From assembly GCA_015680685.1 (NCBI GenBank), contig MNCI01016384.1:412475-456247 (forward strand): 43,773 bases of DNA, in the 5' to 3' direction. This DNA is from Gnetum montanum (lineage: Eukaryota > Streptophyta > Gnetopsida > Gnetales > Gnetaceae). Under the pieces are notes generated by a model. The model was not told the origin of the DNA. It was given only the letters and a program-made list of their open reading frames with translations, and ran no database searches. The position numbers and the translations under genes are program-made. Below are positions 10,935 through 22,173 of the stretch, piece by piece; the first letter of the stretch is position 1; each line of letters starts with the position of its first letter.

Positions 10935-13069
10935 ATGGCCCCAAAATGAGAAGCATAAGAAGAACCTTCACAGTGAGTAGCCAAGTGCCCACAAGGTGGT
11001 TGAGGCCAATAAGGAAAACATGTGTAGCACAAGGAGTAGGAATTCCAATAATTTAGCATTCATCAAGAGGCTCCTATGACAAGATAGTTGGTCCAAGGAG
11101 AGATTGCAGAACCATAGGCCCTTGCAGAGGGACAATGTCTCACATTGTCCTCAGAATACCTTGAGGTCATTCAAGAAAAATCCATGTTGACCATAGTCAT
11201 CATGGAGATGAACTTCAACCCATTTATGTAGTTTGCTCCAAAATCTATTCAGACACAACTTCAGGCATCACCTTTATGGCCAATTCTTTCAAATAATGGT
11301 GAGTGGTATCTTGGAGAAACATACCAATCCTGGCATAACAAAGAGGAAGGCACCATAATTGTAAGATTACAGACCCTCAATGAGACACCTACATTGTTGA
11401 GACAATCAGCTGAGGAAGTAAGGAAGAATCAAGCCTTTTTAGAGTCTTGAATAAGGTATAACCCATTATTTTAGCTGATCCAACAAGAGGGTAGATCTCA
11501 ATACAATCAAGAGGAGAATCCCAATGGTCCATAAAAATATATGATAATGCCACATACTTACAAGTGATGCTTGAGATGGGAGAAGGTGCCATAGTAGTGG
11601 TAATGCAACATCAGGATGTGGCAAGTGTAGTTGAAGTGATTACAAATCACATTAAGAATCATTTAATATGAACTTTGATGACTTTTGTAGCACATGAAGA
11701 TGTATTAGATTGATTGCTACAAATAGGATAAGTGATGAACACCTTATTTGACATCCCCAATGATGTCACTACAACATAATCAGACATCATTTCCACTAAA
11801 GAAAAACTAATCATGGCAAAGACTAGGGTGAAACATGTAGAAGTAGAAGTGCAATAGTTACAACAAGAGTTGGCCACCTTGAGAGCCGAAAGATGAGATC
11901 TTGCTCAATCTATTGTGCCTGACAAGGTAGAGCAATATAGAATAGAGTAGATGATCAAGTTAACTAAAGAAAATAAAGTTGTCAAGTAAGAAAAAGAGAT
12001 AGTAGTCTAGAATGCCTCTGTTGCTAATGCACAATCCCATGCTTACAAAAAGGCATTAAGCATCACTCAAGAGGAGAATAAACAACTCGCTATAGAAAAC
12101 TCCAACTTGAACACCATTTAATAAAAAAAGAATATTCTAGAAGAAAGCATCCATTAATTGAGGGAATTACTAATGAGGGTCAACCAAGATATGAATAAAT
12201 TGACCTAGAAAAATAGAACCCTCTCAATGGAGAAGGTCCATGCTATTCAAAAAAGGTCCACAATTGAAATTAGCATGTGGAAAAAGAAGGCCAAGAAACA
12301 TGAAAAGTTGAAGGAGAACTTATACTATCAAGTAGTCATGTATAAGTAAATAAATGAAAAGGAAATCCAAATGGCTAAAGCCAGTATTGTAGCCATGTCA
12401 GCATGAAATCCTAACTAGCACCCCATCTTGGATAGTTATGCTCTGGTCCATTAGGCAGAAGTGAAAAATAAAGACCTAAAAATTGAGGATTTAAAAGAGT
12501 ACATGGTGTTGGCTAACCTCAGATATGCTAACCTTGCCATGTTAACAGCAGGCCAACCTAGAAGCAAGCTGGAAAAGTAGGTAACAACCACTTATGCATT
12601 ATAAGAGAAAGAGTTTGTAGATAGAAAAGATGTTTTGTAGAAGCTCCATGTGGAAAACTCGGAATCGAAGGTGGTTAAAACCAACTACCATGGACAAAAG
12701 GATGTCACATTAGATGTATCTAGGAGATTAATAGATTATCAAGAATTAAGAGAAAAAGTTAGGACCTTTGAAGAAGAATGATGATAGTTTACTACCTGGT
12801 ATGTGAAGGCCAATAAGATGTTTTTGCAACTACCATGTCCTTGGGACGTATTAGTGCCAACACACATTGGTTTAGTAGCCTAGATGATACATGACCAAAG
12901 GACTAAAGAAGAAAAGTTGCAAGCATTACTTGATCACTACAAATTTAACAAGCCTAGTGACAAAGGGAAGCACCTAATGGAAGAGCCACCACCTCCAAGA
13001 ACTACAAGAGCTTCCCTAGTTTTGCATATTGTAATATTGTGTTTCAATTTTTGTGAAACACCATTGTGA
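10935..13069 (+). pseudogene. Long decayed coiled-coil ORF in place of pol
   Basis: From about 11590 to 13069 one plus-strand frame reads for nearly 500 codons, interrupted mainly by TAG/TAA/TGA at plausible Gln or Trp positions. It is rich in Lys/Glu/Leu with heptad-like spacing, for example LATLRAER, QEENKQLAIENSNL, KIEDLKEYM and YQELREKVRTFEEE, which is the look of a long coiled coil. The end is a short Pro-rich tail (EEPPPPRTT) near 12980. A weaker continuation can be traced upstream to about 10935. It sits between gag and the 3' purine tract, where pol would be. I do not recognise the family. It may be an accessory structural protein of a non-autonomous lineage. Confidence 0.55.
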
Positions 13070-13189
13070 CATGTAAAAGTTAATTATTTTGTTTGATGTT
13101 TAAGTAAGTCAATAATTCCATACCTTTCCAATATTTTGTAAAGAACCTGTTCCTCATTTTGTTTAACTCAAGGATGATTTTTCATTCAA

Positions 13190-13200
13190 TTGTGGGGGTA
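13190..13200 (+). promoter_or_regulatory. Polypurine tract
   Basis: TTGTGGGGGTA immediately before the 3' LTR start TGATGAGT, as needed to prime plus-strand DNA. Confidence 0.65.
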
Positions 13201-14009
13201 TGATGAGTCATGAATTGGTCATCTCTGATATCATATATGTGATATTGGGTCTCAAGAAACAATGTCAAATATCTCATATTGTCTCTTATGTGCTAGCCTA
13301 TAAATACAACACTTGGATGCATGATTGGGACATAGTTTTAGTTCTTAGTTCTTGATAGTCTTTCTTAGATTTCTAAATTCTAGTTCTATTATCCCTAGTG
13401 CAGGCCCATAGTGTGGTGTTTGTAATCGTACGACATCTTTGTTCAAGTGTAATGTACTTAGACATGTTAGATGACTGGAAATAAAGATCGAGATTACTTC
13501 CATCATTGCTGCATTCAATTAGATTTATTATTTCTATAATTATTTAATTATTTACTATTTTCTTTAGTTAATGTTTACATTTATTACTATTTTACCATTC
13601 TTATCATTAAGTAGAATGACTACGACTTAATCACGAGCACTTAAGTGTAAGTACTTGGTAATCTAGTAGTGTATTATTTGGCATACCTAATGATGTACAC
13701 TTGGTAATCCCAGTGGTAGTTACATGAAGTTCAAGGTATGTACAAATGATTAGGAATGGATACTCATCGCACATAGGCTAGTTTACATTTTTGTTTCCAT
13801 TGTTCATTAGGAGCAGCATCATATGCCTCAATTTGGACTAAACCATATGTGACAAAGTTACCACTAGTCCAAGTGGAAAAACAAAAAACTATGATCAAAG
13901 CATAATGATCTAGATTCCACAACTAGTCCCATCCTTAGAATTTGACCAGATCGTGCATGAATGCTTGTGATTTGTATGGTTGGGCATAGGGGTACCTCGC
14001 CACTCATCA
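13201..14009 (+). repeat. 3' LTR of the Athila-like element
   Basis: Starts TGATGAGTCATGAATTGG and ends TACCTCGCCACTCATCA. Aligns with the 5' LTR over its length and keeps the TATAAATA at 13299-13306. Confidence 0.9.
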
Positions 14010-14701
14010 CTTTGTGTGTCAATTTGGATCACCTCTAGTAACTTTTAGCACTACTAAAATTTCTAAAATCAAAAAATCATTGTTAAATCTATTAATCAGG
14101 TCACTTCTAGTAATATATTCTAATGATATCAAGTTTTGTAGCTTGAGCAATGCCAAGAGATATGATGATTTTCTAAAGCATTACAAGGATATCAATTTAT
14201 ATTGATCTAATGATACTAGGCAATACTTAAGAGGTCAATTTTCATCAATTTTGTGATCTCTAGCAATATACCATAATATAAAAGAATTATTAATACCTTG
14301 CTAGTTGTAGATTCTAGTGATGCCAAGTGATAATGAAGAATTTCTAGCCATCATAAGCCACCACTCCAATGATGTCCAACTATATATCTAAATCTACTTT
14401 ATGAAGAATTTTTGATTTTATGTAGAGATGCTCACCATCCCATACACACCTTTTGTTATGCTCACTCTAACATGAATTACTAATCACCAAAGAAAAGTTA
14501 GTTCTAGGTAAGGCATTGAGGTGATAGACCAAAGCTAAATTGCTCTAGGTAAAGAAAAATCTCATTGAGCTTTAAGAAAAATTCAATGCTTCTTCAAGAA
14601 ATATTACTTCAACTAATTTTAAAAAGTTTAAAAAATAAAAAATGGAGGATGTGCAAGCTTTTACATAGGAGATGTCCACATACAAGGAATAAGGCACATG
14701 A
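14010..14701. other. Intergenic stretch, no gene seen
   Basis: Contains open frames without domains (for example 14014-14205). Bases 14663-14677 repeat the word ACATAGGAGATGTC found just outside the neighbouring LTR at 15400, which may be a relic of LTR sequence. Confidence 0.35.
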
Positions 14702-15401
14702 TGTAGACCTAGCCTTATCAAACCATAATTGATGTTCAAACTGAATAAAAAATCTAATTCAAAATAAGAAAAGAAACAACTCTTTATTCTTTCTTGTAAA
14801 GAATAAAATGTAATATAAAAATCAAGGAAAAAATGTTTCAAGGATATACAAGAGTTTAAGATCCTGTCACACTTACACCCACACGCATAATAGCCAAGAA
14901 GGCTTACAAACAATGCTCAAGGTAAGCTTCTCTCTTATGCTCCCAATTTTCTTTCAACTCTTCCTCCCAATTATTTTCAATTCTCATAGTTTCCTCTAAG
15001 GCATTGATGCCTATTTATACATTTTGGAGAACTCTTCATTTCCTAGGTGCCCAAATTACAAATTTATTTCCATTATTCATCACTAGATAATACATCCTTG
15101 GAATGAAAAAACATCTTTTTAGAGTTGAACACTTCCTAGAGAAGGTGACTTTTATAGAGAGTAGACATCTTATGCAAAGATTAGACATCTTTGATGTAAG
15201 GAAAACATCTTTCTTAAGATTCAACCTTGCATAGAAGATGTCTTTTAGGTAGAAAAAACATCTTTTGTCCAAGATAACATGATGTAGGTAAACCTCTACT
15301 AATCGCCTTTCTTCATCATATAGGTGATTTTTCCAAGTTTTGGGAGATGGAAGGACATCTAGGAGGTTTAAGAGATGTCTAAACAAAGTGTAGAGTCTAC
15401 A
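14702..15401 (-). repeat. LTR of the gypsy family with AGATGTC repeats, minus orientation
   Basis: On the minus strand it begins TGTAGACTC and ends GGTCTACA. It aligns collinearly with the split LTR at 22046-22173 / 33742-34202, including the purine/pyrimidine blocks and a TATA box (TATTTATA at 15012-15019 on plus, TATAAATA on minus). U3 carries many GACATCTT/AGATGTC words. No primer site follows its low-coordinate end, so it is a 3' or solo LTR. Confidence 0.7.
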
Positions 15402-16142
15402 TAGGAGATGTCTAAGTGATGATGGGAACTTCTATTAAATTATGAAGATTTCTATGCAATCCTAGAGATGTCTTTAGTAAGACATATTTGCAAGGTGAGA
15501 GATGTCTCCTAGACTAGAGAGACATATCCTAGGAAAGAAAGACATTTTTTCTACAAGCTAGCCTTCTCAAAAACATGTCTTCAAAAAGCCATAGATGACC
15601 TATATAGCCAAGGAAACTTAAAAAATTATCTATTAATTTAGAAAATAACTAAGATATTATGGAAAAAAAATAGAAAGAATTGAAGATCCTTAAGTTGAGT
15701 TGGGGAAATATTTCTAGGTTTCTTATCTTCTCTTTATCAATAAATACTCATGTCTTTCACGATGAGTGGTTATGAGATACGAGAGCATATGTGAAGAGTG
15801 CATAAGTGTGCATGTAACTCTTGGTGAATTATGTATGTTTTGACCTATGTTTCTAGTGTACTTATGAGTTAAGATATCAGTCCAAGGTTGTGGAAGAGAT
15901 TCTCTATAGGTTGTGCCTTACATTGGGAATACCCATTGTATGGTTGAGAAGCCTCATGCTCTTCAACATTGTTTGAGTGTTATGGGATGTTTGTGAGTTG
16001 TAGAATCCTGTTGTAATCTTCATTTCAATAATTGAAGATAGTTGGTTTTCTTGTTATCTTCCATATTATTTTATATTTTGCAATATCTAAATTTAGTGGT
16101 TTGAAGGTTATTTTATATTGGAGTGAACCTACTCTAGTGTCA
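15389..16142 (+). repeat. 5' LTR of the plus-strand gypsy copy
   Basis: Starts TGTAGAGTCTACA and carries AGATGTC-rich U3. Bases 15600-15750 resemble 16860-17050 of the lone LTR. It ends about three bases before a tRNA-iMet-like primer site at 16146. It overlaps the start of the minus-orientation LTR in a 13-base palindrome. The exact end is uncertain because the terminal CA is embedded in CTCTAGTGTCATA. Confidence 0.6.
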
Positions 16143-16145
16143 TAT

Positions 16146-16157
16146 TAGTATTAGAGC
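16146..16157 (+). promoter_or_regulatory. Primer-binding site, tRNA-iMet type
   Basis: TAGTATTAGAGC compared with TGGTATCAGAGC, the initiator methionine tRNA complement of many plant LTR elements; 10 of 12 match, and both differences are transitions. Confidence 0.65.
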
Positions 16158-16206
16158 TTTATGTTGATTGTTTCTTGAGATTGGTTAAAGGTTTTATCAA
16201 ATTAAG

Positions 16207-18880
16207 ATGGCACCTAAGAAAAAATAGGTCCAAGCCCTTATTAGAAACATGGAGAGCATGAATTCTACCTTCCATCTAATGGTTACTTGGTTGAATGAGA
16301 TCAGTGCAAAGGTAGATAGGAATATTGGTTCTAGCCATATTTAAACATGCAAAGATGATAAACATTCACACTTTAGATGATGATGAAGAAGTTTCACAAC
16401 TAGATGAAGGGAATGATAAGGGAGAAAATTCAAGCTATTGGAGTGTTGAAATCTATAAACCAAGGATTCCAATGAAAGGAAATCCTATTCCTTATAAGAG
16501 AATTCTAGGAGCTTCATCACTAGCCTCTACTTCTTCCCATGGCAAGCTTGATAAGGAGGATGAAGTAAAAATATTGGGATAACTCTTTTGATCCTCTTGT
16601 TCTATCCTACATGTATGGTTTTAGACTTGAAGAAAACATCTTGGAAGGCTAGGAGACATCTTGGCTAAGACTTAGAGGTGATATGATACGTCTTGGATTT
16701 AGAGAAGAGATCTTAGTTGAATGTGAGACTTTTCAAAGGAGATGTCTCATGCAAGACATCTTAGCATAGAAGGAGATGTCTTAACCCTAAATGAGACATC
16801 TTAAAAAATAGTAGATGTCTTTCTTAAGAGTTTGGATGACTCAAAGATGTCTTGGGAAGATTAGAGATGATCTATACAGATGGGGAAATTTCCAAAAACA
16901 CCCATCCCCATTCAAAAAATATCTAGAACATGATGGAAAAAGATGGAAATAGTTGGGAAGAAGATGAAAATACATGGGAAACATATGGAGAACATCAAGT
17001 TGAGCTAAGGAAAGGTTTTTATATTTATTGTCTTCCAGTTGCCTAGAAATATTGATGTAATTCTCCATTGTTGGAACCAAAAAACACCTAAACCATAAGC
17101 AAGAGAGAGAGCTCATGAGAAAGAGGGAGAAGAGATTATGTAAGAAGAGATCTTGTGCAAGAATATTAAGTGAGAGGCAAGTGATAGCACTTGAAATAGG
17201 TTGAGATAATCTCTTATAAGTGTTTTATTTAAGCTTTAGCTCCATGGTGAGCAATTGAGGATTAAGAGGGGACAAGTATGACCTCTAAGACCCTTGGAAG
17301 AGTTATGAGTTGAGCTTGGATACTCATCTTTGATGCATTTTCTTTATATTTTGAGAGTTTTCTTAATATAAGGAATATTTTTCTATTTCATTATGTTGAT
17401 TTTGTTTTCTAAGCTAGATCTATTTGAAAGATATAGATTGGATTCTACTGGGGTCTATTGAGGTGTAACCCCTACATCAAGAAAGGCTTGCTAGAGCATT
17501 GCATAATGCTACAAGACTTCCATATATTGAGTTAAAGACTTTCAATGATGTAGATGACATCAATGCTTTTTCAAGTTAGTTGAAGATACTTGACAAAAAT
17601 TTTGAGTTAGAAGAGCTACCAAATCATTTAAGGGTACTTATTGTTGAATCCAAATTAGAAGTTATGGCTTATAATTAGTAGAAAAAAAAGTCCTAAGGTT
17701 ATGAAAGATAAAATATTCAACTCATTAGAGATTGAAATCTAGTGAAATACAAGTTGAGAAGAAAACCTGAATAGTCTTCTCAAAGACAAAAAATTGGAAT
17801 GAAGTTGAAATTTCTAACGCAATGTGACAAGGATGTCAAAGAGTTTTATATTAAACTCTGTAATCTATTCCATCAAGCTAAAGTAACCTCAAAGGCGTAT
17901 GACTATGCTTCAAGCTTTCTAGGAGGTGTCAAAATAATGTATCAGTAGTAGCTATCATTCTATAAGTCACAAACACTTGATGATGCTAGGATTTGGTATT
18001 TAGGGCAAAAAAGAGACTAAGTGAATCTAGAGATAGGAGCAAATACACATCCAAGGGAAAGAACAAGGTATCCAAATCATAGAAGGGATTCATATATAAA
18101 TTTTAAGACAAAATGGCATCCATGACAATAATAGAAAGAAGGGTGATGAGAAGGAAGAAGCTAAGAAGTACCAAATCAAGGAAGACAATGATCAAGATAG
18201 CAACTCATCAAATATTTAGTGCTTAAAATGTAAAGATGAAAACAAAAGCAATGTGAATTTTTCCTCCAAAAGATAGCCAAGGCTAAATATGTACAAATCA
18301 TGGAGGTAGAGAAGATATCAAGCCAAGCTCTTAAAAGAGGTAATTCTAATGCTCCAGAGATTAAGATCTCTAAATTAACTTCTTGTGCATTCATGGGAAA
18401 TTTTAATAGAGGAGATCATCCTAATAGGAATTTTTTTTTGATTAGAGCTATATTTTTTCTTAATGGGGAATGAACTCATGTTTTGATTAATCAGGAAGTT
18501 CAAAAAAATGTTATTTCTTCTAGGGTAGTTGCTAGATTGGATCTGGTAACTAGTCCTTGTCTTAGACCATACAAGGTGCATTGGTTATTTAGAGATTTTT
18601 CTTAAGAGGTAAGGGAACAATGTACTTTGAAATTTAAAATTGATAGTTTTCATGATGTTGTAAAGTGTGACGTGCTTCCAATTGATTGTACTAGTGTAAT
18701 TGTTAGTAGATCTTGGAACTTTGACAATGGTACTTAATTTCATAGAGCAATAAATGTATGGAGTGTAGCTATACCTAATAAAATTCATGAGTTGATTCCT
18801 ATGATAGTTGAATAAGTGGGATAGCAAAGCTCACTTAATGCTTCCTTAATCATCGTATAAGAGAGCATATATTAAGGAAC
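16207..18880 (+). pseudogene. Ty3/gypsy gag and protease, plus copy, truncated
   Basis: Gag begins at ATG 16207 (MAPKKK). The frame continues through DNSFDPLVLSYM (to 16611), is interrupted by a lone LTR, and resumes at about 17477 with LARALHNATRLPYIELKTF and DVDDINAF. The later part (17830-18100) has CDKDVKEFYIKLCNLFHQA. A protease-like region at about 18480-18830 has SFHDVVKCDVLPIDC, SRSWNFDN and IHELIPM, the same block as in the minus copy. Coding similarity fades near 18.9 kb, where minus-strand RT begins, so RT, RNase H and integrase are missing. Many point stops. Confidence 0.75.
16612..17476 (+). repeat. Lone LTR inserted in the plus-copy gag
   Basis: The insertion separates two contiguous gag parts and is flanked by the direct repeat CCTACA (16606-16611 and 17471-17476). 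It has the family's AGATGTC/GACATCTT words, a block like that at 15600-15750, and starts TGTATGG. Since related LTRs end in CTACA, the second CTACA may be the LTR end or the target copy, so the right edge is 17470 or 17476. No internal coding region is present, as expected after LTR-LTR recombination. Confidence 0.65.
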
Positions 18881-18904
18881 ATGATGAGGCTAATTTTTGT
18901 TTTT

Positions 18905-21694
18905 TTGTTATATTGATCTTAGTAGGCTTCATCTATACTTGGATTTTATAGATAACATAATCTAAGTAAATAATTTCCTTGTTTACAAAGTGGCATTTCA
19001 TCATATTAATCACCAATTGAGCTTCATGCAACTTAAAGAATACCTTTTTCAAATGTTACACATGGTCATCTTCATTGAAATTATAAACAATAATGTCATC
19101 AAAGAAAATAATACACCATTTTGCAATAAGATCTCTCAATACATCATGCATTAATGTCATAAATGTGGCTAGAGCATAGCATAACTAATCACTCTTACAA
19201 ACCATTAGGAGTTTTGAAAGTAGTTTTCCATGCATCCCTTGGTCTAATTCTGATTTGATGATAATCACTATTTAAATTAATCTTAGAAATGATTTCATCA
19301 TTACTAAGCACATCAATAATGTCATCCATTATATTTATGGAAAATCTATACTTAATTGTAATCCTATTAACAATCCTAGAATCAATACACCTCCTAATCG
19401 CATAAGTGCCTTTCTTAGGCACTAACATAGCTAGTACTACATATGGAAATATTGACTTCTTGATGAAACCATTTAAGAATAATTGAAGAAGCTACCTTTG
19501 AAGTTCCTCCCTTTGATGTGGAGTCATCCTATAGGCCCTTTCATTTGGTATTATTGTTCTTTTAATGAAACTAATTTGATGGTACATTAATCTCATTGGT
19601 GGAAGCCCTTCTAGTTTGCCTTTGAGAACACTAGTAAATTCTTATGCTAAAGGTTGCATCACTATTGAAAGTCCATTTGGTTGCTTCCCTTCACATGTTT
19701 TAAGTGTAGAAATAATGAAAAAACCATGTATAGCCTCTTTGTGTTCTTGGATATATTTTTTCTCACTTAGAAATATCAATAAAGCATTAGTAGGAACATT
19801 TTTCTTATACTACTACAAATTCATAGGAATTAAATCATGTATCCCATATTTTATTAGGATTGAACAAACATTTCTTGCATCATCAAATGAATCCTTATTA
19901 TCAAAATTCCAAGATCTCTCTAAAATAACTTTATCAAAATCAATTGGAAAAATGTTACAATGCATTTGGTCTCTAAAGGAACTAATCTTGAATGATAAAA
20001 TGCATCTCTCATTCACTTGTTAGAAATGATCTCTAGAAAACCTATGAACTCTTTAGGGTTTAGGATGTACAAATGTCTTCAAAACAAGCTAAGTGATATT
20101 CTTAGAATAAATTACATTCTCTTAAGCATCAATATCAATTAAGATGTGTATCTACTTCCTACTATCAAGACATCTAGTCCAAATTATAAAGAGCAGTTTC
20201 TTCATAGGATCTTTATTTACATTTAAATTCTCCATGAAAGTGCAAGAATTAATCTTAGTCACATCTTAAATCTTAGGGATATGATGATTACCTTCATTAG
20301 AAGACTCTCCCTTATCCAATGTTTGAAGTTCCTTATCCTTTGAAAATTTTTCCTTCTTGCATTTCCATTACATGTGTTTCACCTCATCACAATTAAAGAA
20401 TTGTTATTTCCTTGGTCTTTCTCCTTCTTGGAATATTCTTTCTTAGAATCTTCATCTTGCTTAGTCTTCTATTTTTTCTTATTTATGTTTTCTTTGGCAT
20501 TATATTTCTCCTTTTCTTCCTTTTTACATTTAGAACCCTTGGAGTCTTTAACCTTAGAATATTTGGTACCTCTATTGAAGCCATTAAGTTTCTTCTTAGC
20601 TTCAAGAGCCAATTCAAAAGTCTCATCCAATGTTTGGAACTCATAGAATGTAACCTCTTGTTGATATTCTTTCTTCAATTCTTCTTAGATATTAGTTGCT
20701 TGTTCATACTCATTCCAATTAACTTTAGCTTGCTAGAAGGCTTTGTAAAAATCCATATAAAATTCTTTAATTCTTTTGCTATCTTGCCTCAAGTATTTTA
20801 ACCTTTGAATTACTTCTTTTCTATGATGGGTCTTCTCAAATATTTTCTTGAGCTTGAATTACATAAAGGACCTATCAAAACCTAAAAATTTAGATAGGTT
20901 TAGTTATTTAATTTAATTCATATGAGTAGTTCTTTAATGCTATCATATGTGTTTCAATAAATTAGCTCTAGCTTTCTAGGTGAAATCTAAATTCTTAGGG
21001 TTTTCATAACAATTCTCTTAGTTATTTATAGGATCAAATAGATAATTAATAGGGGTGATATAGTACCAATCTTTGATTGGAGCACCATTACTGACCATGT
21101 AAGTATGGCTTTCTTTCTTTCATCAAATATATGTCATACCCTCAAGTTTGGTTTTAGTATATGATACCTTTTGATGGTCTTCAACATCTTCAAGTTTAAA
21201 GTATTTTTTTCTAAATTGTTAGCCAAGAAATAAAATATTCATTATTTTTTATTCCATTGAAGATCTACACTTTGACATAAGGCATTATAGAGGCATGTCT
21301 AAAAGCCTTTGCAAGAATAACCTTCATTTCCTCACTTTGGTTAATTTGAGGTCTTGAAGTAAATCTATTATTCCTTCCTCTTATATTTCTAAATCCATGA
21401 AGTCTTGACTCAATAATTGAAAATTGAGGAAATTATTCTTATTCCTCATATTCTTTAAGGTTTTCATCCTTAAAAGGAATGTAATCTTTAACATCTAGCA
21501 TGAAAGTTTCCATTTTGAAGAAGTCCATGATGAAGGAAATCTTGAGTTGGCATCTTACCTAGATGTCCTTGATGATGGAGGTTGATCCTTCTTCTCTTCA
21601 AGATTTTTCAATTTTTCCATAATGAGATTGGAGCATTCCTCAAGTCTTCCATGTCCTTGGTTAAGGATTTAACTAATTTATTCTTTTGTGTCAT
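18905..21694 (-). pseudogene. Ty3/gypsy gag, protease and RT, minus copy, truncated
   Basis: Read on the minus strand, gag starts at ATG 21694 (MTQKNK). A Lys-rich gag tail lies at 20678-20469, protease at 20016-19813 (SFRDQMHCNIFPIDF, RSWNFDN, HDLIPM) and RT at about 19620-18905. RT shows MLVPKKGTY, CIDSR with ITIKYRF, LNSDYHQIRIRP, WKTTFKTPNG, then ATFMTLMHDVL and the catalytic FFDDIIVYN (about 19108-19082), a Y/F-x-DD box as in gypsy RT. The copy stops inside RT at about 18.9 kb; RNase H and integrase are absent. It faces the plus copy tail-to-tail and matches its protease block. Confidence 0.85.
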
Positions 21695-22027
21695 GATCAA
21701 ATGAACCTAAAAGAAAAATTACACATTAAGAGTATGAACAAATAAATTTGAAGCACTGAAATAGATACAATAAGAGATATGAAATTCCCATAATTATTAA
21801 AAACCCTAGCTAGTCAAAGATAATGGGTATCTCAAAAAATAAGAATTTCCAATATCCAATAAAGTTGATAGTCAAGAAAACTAGAAGAAGATTAATCAAA
21901 TCCCAATTAAGCATGAAAAAAAAACATCAAATAAAATTGCAAACCAAAATAGAATTAGAGATGAGTGAATTCCTTATGTAGTGATGTAGAGGATTCTTCC
22001 ACTTGAGTACATTATCTTCAATCTAAA

Positions 22028-22039
22028 GCTCTAATATTA
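22028..22039 (-). promoter_or_regulatory. Primer-binding site of the minus copy, tRNA-iMet type
   Basis: On the minus strand TAATATTAGAGC, a decayed TGGTATCAGAGC, between the LTR end at 22046 and gag. Same place and type as in the plus copy. Confidence 0.55.
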
Positions 22040-22045
22040 ATTTGG

Positions 22046-22173
22046 TATAGAATTGACATCATCAAATCCTAATTAATGTCCAAATATAACAAACAAAATA
22101 GCTCTTTATTCTTGCTTGAGAAGAAGAAAATCTAGTACAAAGATCAAGGAAGTAATCTTCCAAGGATAGATAA
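22046..22173 (-). repeat. 5' LTR of the minus gypsy copy, 3' part
   Basis: This short block resembles 14702-14850 in the same orientation and runs up to the insertion point of the Tat-like element at 22174. Its continuation resumes at 33742 on the other side. Confidence 0.65.
22169..22173. repeat. Target-site duplication, left copy (GATAA)
   Basis: GATAA directly before the 5' LTR TGAAACACC, identical to 33737-33741 directly after the 3' LTR. Confidence 0.85.

Larger units (their letters stand above)
6588..14009 (+). mobile_element. LTR retrotransposon with Athila-like gag, no visible pol
   Basis: Two diverged direct LTRs (6588-7434 and 13201-14009), both bounded by TGATGAGT and ACTCATCA, enclose about 5.8 kb. 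A tRNA-Asp-like primer site lies just inside the 5' LTR and a G-rich purine tract just before the 3' LTR. The inside holds a gag with Athila-type features and a separate long coiled-coil reading frame. No RT, RNase H or integrase signature was seen, so the element probably depended on enzymes from a relative. The 5-base flanks differ (GTTAG versus CTTTG), so the target duplication has decayed or the LTRs come from a recombined pair. Confidence 0.88.

Noticed and set aside
6583-14014. Target-site duplication of the Athila-like element
   Set aside because: Flanks GTTAG and CTTTG do not match beyond chance, so none was annotated.
14572-15386. Two minus-strand frames of 113 and 116 codons
   Set aside because: They fall across an LTR with repeated GACATCTT words and its flank; no domain, and composition follows the repeat.
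19616-20023. 135-codon open frame on plus
   Set aside because: It is antisense to the minus-strand gypsy protease and has no domain of its own.
20374-20801. Phe/Leu-rich frames on plus resembling membrane proteins
   Set aside because: They are the antisense of the Lys/Glu-rich gag tail of the minus copy; the hydrophobicity comes from T-rich complement of A-rich codons.
14702-22173. Idea that 14702-15401 is the 3' LTR of the minus gypsy copy
   Set aside because: The plus copy lies between them and flanking bases do not match; deletion or rearrangement could explain it, but it cannot be shown.
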